Shown here piece after piece: positions 61,719 through 64,000 of a stretch of 64,000 bases of DNA. The stretch's first letter is position 1. The number at the start of each line of letters is the position of its first letter. This DNA is from Halomonas sp. SpR1 (GTDB lineage: Bacteria; Pseudomonadota; Gammaproteobacteria; Pseudomonadales; Halomonadaceae), in the NCBI RefSeq assembly GCF_031010175.1, contig NZ_JAUAMB010000026.1:1-64000 (forward strand). The letters run 5' to 3'. The position numbers and the translations under genes are program-made. The notes under the pieces were generated by a model. That model did no database searches and was not told where the DNA came from. It was given only the letters and a program-made list of their open reading frames with translations.

Positions 61719-64000
61719 ATGCCGGGTATTAAAGATTCTTCACTGCATTGCTCGCTTCCATCAAGTAGGTCGAGCGCTGAGCATTCTGCCCGAACGGCTG
61801 AAGTTTCGTGTGCGTTGGAGAGCATGGGCGATACGGTGATGCCTATGTGGTTGAACAAACACGCACGGCTGGCTGAATTTACACAGGTGATGCTGATTTC
61901 AGTAAGCGATGGCTATGAGCATGCCCAAGTCACGTCCGTGCACCTTGATTTGGCCAGTTTGCAGGCAGGCAACTGGACGGCGTTATTACCCACTTTTAAG
62001 CAAGCATTGACACGACTGGAGCGAAAGTTTTCCCACCCTTTGGTGTGGTGTCGGTTGGAATGGCCTTTTGCCGTACGACAGTGGCAGTGGCAGGCGCTGA
62101 AACAGGAGATTAAGCGCTGCAAGCGTAACTATTGTCGTAGCGGCTTAGCGTTTGTGGGTAAGAAATTTCCTCGACTCTTGCTGACAGAGATGGAACTCAA
62201 CGCCAATGCCTGTTTGTACGCAGGCAATCGGGTTGCGCACGCTGAAGTTAACCAGGCTAATCTTGAGCGTTTTATAAAAGCACGTCATGGTTCCAGCCAA
62301 ATGCCGGATTTTGCCGATAATATGCCGGTGTGGAGCTTCTCCACAACTGGCGTGTTCATAGATGTTAGCGGTGAAACGCCAAGTGTACATGCTCTGGATA
62401 CCCAGCCGAGGCGCTGGGGGCGGCGAAAGACGCCTCCTTTGACCGCAGAATCTACCGGGGAGTTGATCGCTCGTTCCACTCGTTTTCTGGGTATGCAAGT
62501 GTGCCAAGATGGCCACTATGTGTATGGCTATTTCCCCTGCTTTGACCGCCGCATTAACACTTACAATGTTCTACGACATGCCAGCAGCACTTATGCTTTA
62601 TTAGAGGGATATGAGGTCTGCGCAGATCAACGGCTTTTAAGTGATGAGCAGCTTAAACGGATACGCCAACAGATATCTTGGGCGCTTAATGGCATGTGTT
62701 CCCAGTTTATTATTCATCGCCAAGGGGCAGCCTATGTGGTGGATACAGGCAATATCATCAAGCTGGGAGCCAATGCGGTCGCTATTCTGGCGTTGGTAAA
62801 GTATCACCAGGTCACGGGAGATGGTTGTTATGCTGATCTGGCAGATGCGTTGGCGCTAGGGATTGTGCGAATGCAGGAAGCCGATGGTAGCTTTGTGCAT
62901 GTACTCAACGCTGCAGATTTATCGGTCAAGGAAAAGACACGAATAATTTATTACGATGGTGAAGCTGCCTTTGCTCTGATGCGGCTTTACGACCATACCC
63001 GCAATAGTCGCTGGCTGGATTGCGTGGTCAAAGCGTTTGACTACTTTATCGCCAATGGGCACGAAAAGGCGCATGACCATTGGCTTGCTTATTGCTCAAA
63101 TGAGTTGGTGACACATCGTCCAGAGCGCCAATATTTTGCGTTCGCAGTGCGCAATATCGTGGGCTATGTCGATTTTATTCGCGAGCGGATCACCACTTTT
63201 CCCACGCTGCTTGAGCTGGCAATGGCGTTTCACAAGACGCTGCTCAAGCTGGAGACACGGCCTGATCTAATCGATGTGCTGAATGGGTTTGATGTCAATG
63301 CGTTTTACCGGGCTCTGCATACCCGAGCGAACTATCTTCTGAATGGTTTCTTCTGGCCGGAAGTAGCGATGTACTTTAAGGCACCCGCTACTATCGTGGA
63401 TGGTTTCTTTATTCGCCACCACAGCTTTCGCGTAAGAATTGACGATGTAGAACACTATCTTTCGGGGTTGGTGGCTTATCAGCAGATGCTTCGCAAAGGC
63501 GAATATGCCAGCATCAAGCCCCCGCTAGTGAATAGGCTTGATGCTGAGGCTATGGCTTCGGCAACTGAGGGAACATGGGTATCAGTACCACCGGATAAGT
63601 GGCTGGCGAGAGGGGTATGCTGTTGGCCAAAATCCTTTCAACCTGGGCAGGTAGTTGTCGCTCGGGGCAAGGAAATGGAGAAAGGTTTTTTGCCGTTTGC
63701 GGCTGTGAAGTCACTGGTCACTAAAGGTGCTTCTGCAGTGCTTTGCGATGATGGCGAGGCGTATCGTGATATCGGCGTCCCTGTGTTAAAAGTGCACGAT
63801 GTGCGCACAGCGACATTGGCCATCGGCCAGTGGCAACGGCGCTGTTATGCTGGTCGCGTCGTTGGTATTACTGGAAGCGCAGGCAAAACAACGGCAGTGG
63901 CGATGCTAGCCCATGCGCTGAGCTACTCCGGCGCAGTAGGGCAAACGCAAGGTAGTGCCAATCTTCCTATTGGCATTGCCTGGAACATTGCTTCTATGCC
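61719..64000 (+). CDS. Large Mur-ligase-domain protein with N-terminal helical toroid-like region (incomplete)
   Basis: An open frame of 760 codons runs off the window end without a stop. Residues about 1-250 are unassigned. Residues about 250-610 are helical and rich in Tyr, Trp and His (YGYFPCFDRRINTYNVLRHA, GANAVAILALVKYHQVTGDG, EADGSFVHVL, IYYDGEAAFALMRLYDHT), recalling an alpha/alpha-toroid glycosidase or cyclase-like fold. From about 625 a MurF-like N-terminal domain follows (WLARGVCCWPKSFQPGQVVV), then the ATP loop VVGITGSAGKTTAVAML (about 714-730) of a Mur ligase. Such a fusion suggests ATP-dependent peptide or polyamino-acid bond formation. The start is uncertain: no good ribosome site at 61719, with in-frame ATGs near 61827-61845. 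Confidence 0.75.
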   Translation, partial: MPGIKDSSLHCSLPSSRSSAEHSARTAEVSCALESMGDTVMPMWLNKHARLAEFTQVMLISVSDGYEHAQVTSVHLDLASLQAGNWTALLPTFKQALTRLERKFSHPLVWCRLEWPFAVRQWQWQALKQEIKRCKRNYCRSGLAFVGKKFPRLLLTEMELNANACLYAGNRVAHAEVNQANLERFIKARHGSSQMPDFADNMPVWSFSTTGVFIDVSGETPSVHALDTQPRRWGRRKTPPLTAESTGELIARSTRFLGMQVCQDGHYVYGYFPCFDRRINTYNVLRHASSTYALLEGYEVCADQRLLSDEQLKRIRQQISWALNGMCSQFIIHRQGAAYVVDTGNIIKLGANAVAILALVKYHQVTGDGCYADLADALALGIVRMQEADGSFVHVLNAADLSVKEKTRIIYYDGEAAFALMRLYDHTRNSRWLDCVVKAFDYFIANGHEKAHDHWLAYCSNELVTHRPERQYFAFAVRNIVGYVDFIRERITTFPTLLELAMAFHKTLLKLETRPDLIDVLNGFDVNAFYRALHTRANYLLNGFFWPEVAMYFKAPATIVDGFFIRHHSFRVRIDDVEHYLSGLVAYQQMLRKGEYASIKPPLVNRLDAEAMASATEGTWVSVPPDKWLARGVCCWPKSFQPGQVVVARGKEMEKGFLPFAAVKSLVTKGASAVLCDDGEAYRDIGVPVLKVHDVRTATLAIGQWQRRCYAGRVVGITGSAGKTTAVAMLAHALSYSGAVGQTQGSANLPIGIAWNIASM

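Noticed and set aside
1..64000. CRISPR arrays.
   Set aside because: No series of identical repeats with regular unique spacers was seen on either strand; the tandem repeats found are contiguous without spacers.

Overview
The window looks like a chromosomal segment of a halophilic gammaproteobacterium, most likely of the Halomonas group (Halomonadaceae). Pointers are the Mrp-type multisubunit Na+/H+ antiporter, a PhaR-type polyhydroxyalkanoate regulator, a Tat-exported high-potential iron-sulfur protein, NADPH-type FadH, the PrkA-YeaH-SpoVR operon and gammaproteobacterial versions of rpsF-rpsR-rplI-dnaB, rnr-rlmB, hemH, purD, rsmE and coq7. The assignment rests on gene content and recognised protein sequences, not on a search.

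Region 1 (1-8.5 kb) is an accessory defence island. It opens with the 3' end of an IS3-family transposase, followed on the minus strand by three adjacent TIR-type genes (two small ThsB-like/DUF1863 proteins and one larger protein with a central TIR domain). Then come the remains of a trb-type conjugation module (a frameshifted trbI and a DUF2274 gene) and a two-gene Gabija-like operon (OLD-family ATPase/TOPRIM nuclease plus UvrD-like helicase). The three-TIR cassette has no recognisable ThsA partner and is the best candidate for an undescribed system.

Region 2 (8.5-23.3 kb) holds azoR, an alkyltransferase-like protein, a GNAT-nitrilase fusion, an EamA exporter, fadH, threonine aldolase, the yeaG-yeaH-ycgB stress operon, a HiPIP, a stand-alone Lrp/AsnC ligand-binding domain, a membrane-anchored NUC1 nuclease and three tandem tRNA-Leu(CAG) genes. 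Region 3 (23.3-34.8 kb) is core information processing: rnr-rlmB, rpsF-rpsR-(membrane protein)-rplI, dnaB, two small conserved proteins, a photolyase with a DCC protein, and divergent hemH.

Region 4 (34.9-40.9 kb) is a complete seven-gene mrpABCDEFG operon with overlapping or near-overlapping genes. Region 5 (41-55.4 kb) contains a DUF2256-DASH cryptochrome pair behind TGTAYA repeats, a lytic transglycosylase, a RimB/RloA-like aspartic protease, rsmE, phaR, purD, a thioesterase-prkB pair, a HIT protein, coq7 with two altered metal-ligand positions, ettA, a short LOV photoreceptor, an MFS transporter, a SelW-like protein and an EamA transporter. Region 6 (55.4-64 kb) encodes a LapEBC-like type I secretion system (TolC, ABC transporter, HlyD-like adaptor), a LuxR-type regulator with a degenerate receiver, and an incomplete large protein joining a helical toroid-like domain to a Mur ligase domain.

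Photobiology recurs: an Fe-S photolyase, a DASH cryptochrome with DUF2256 and a short LOV protein lie within 21 kb.
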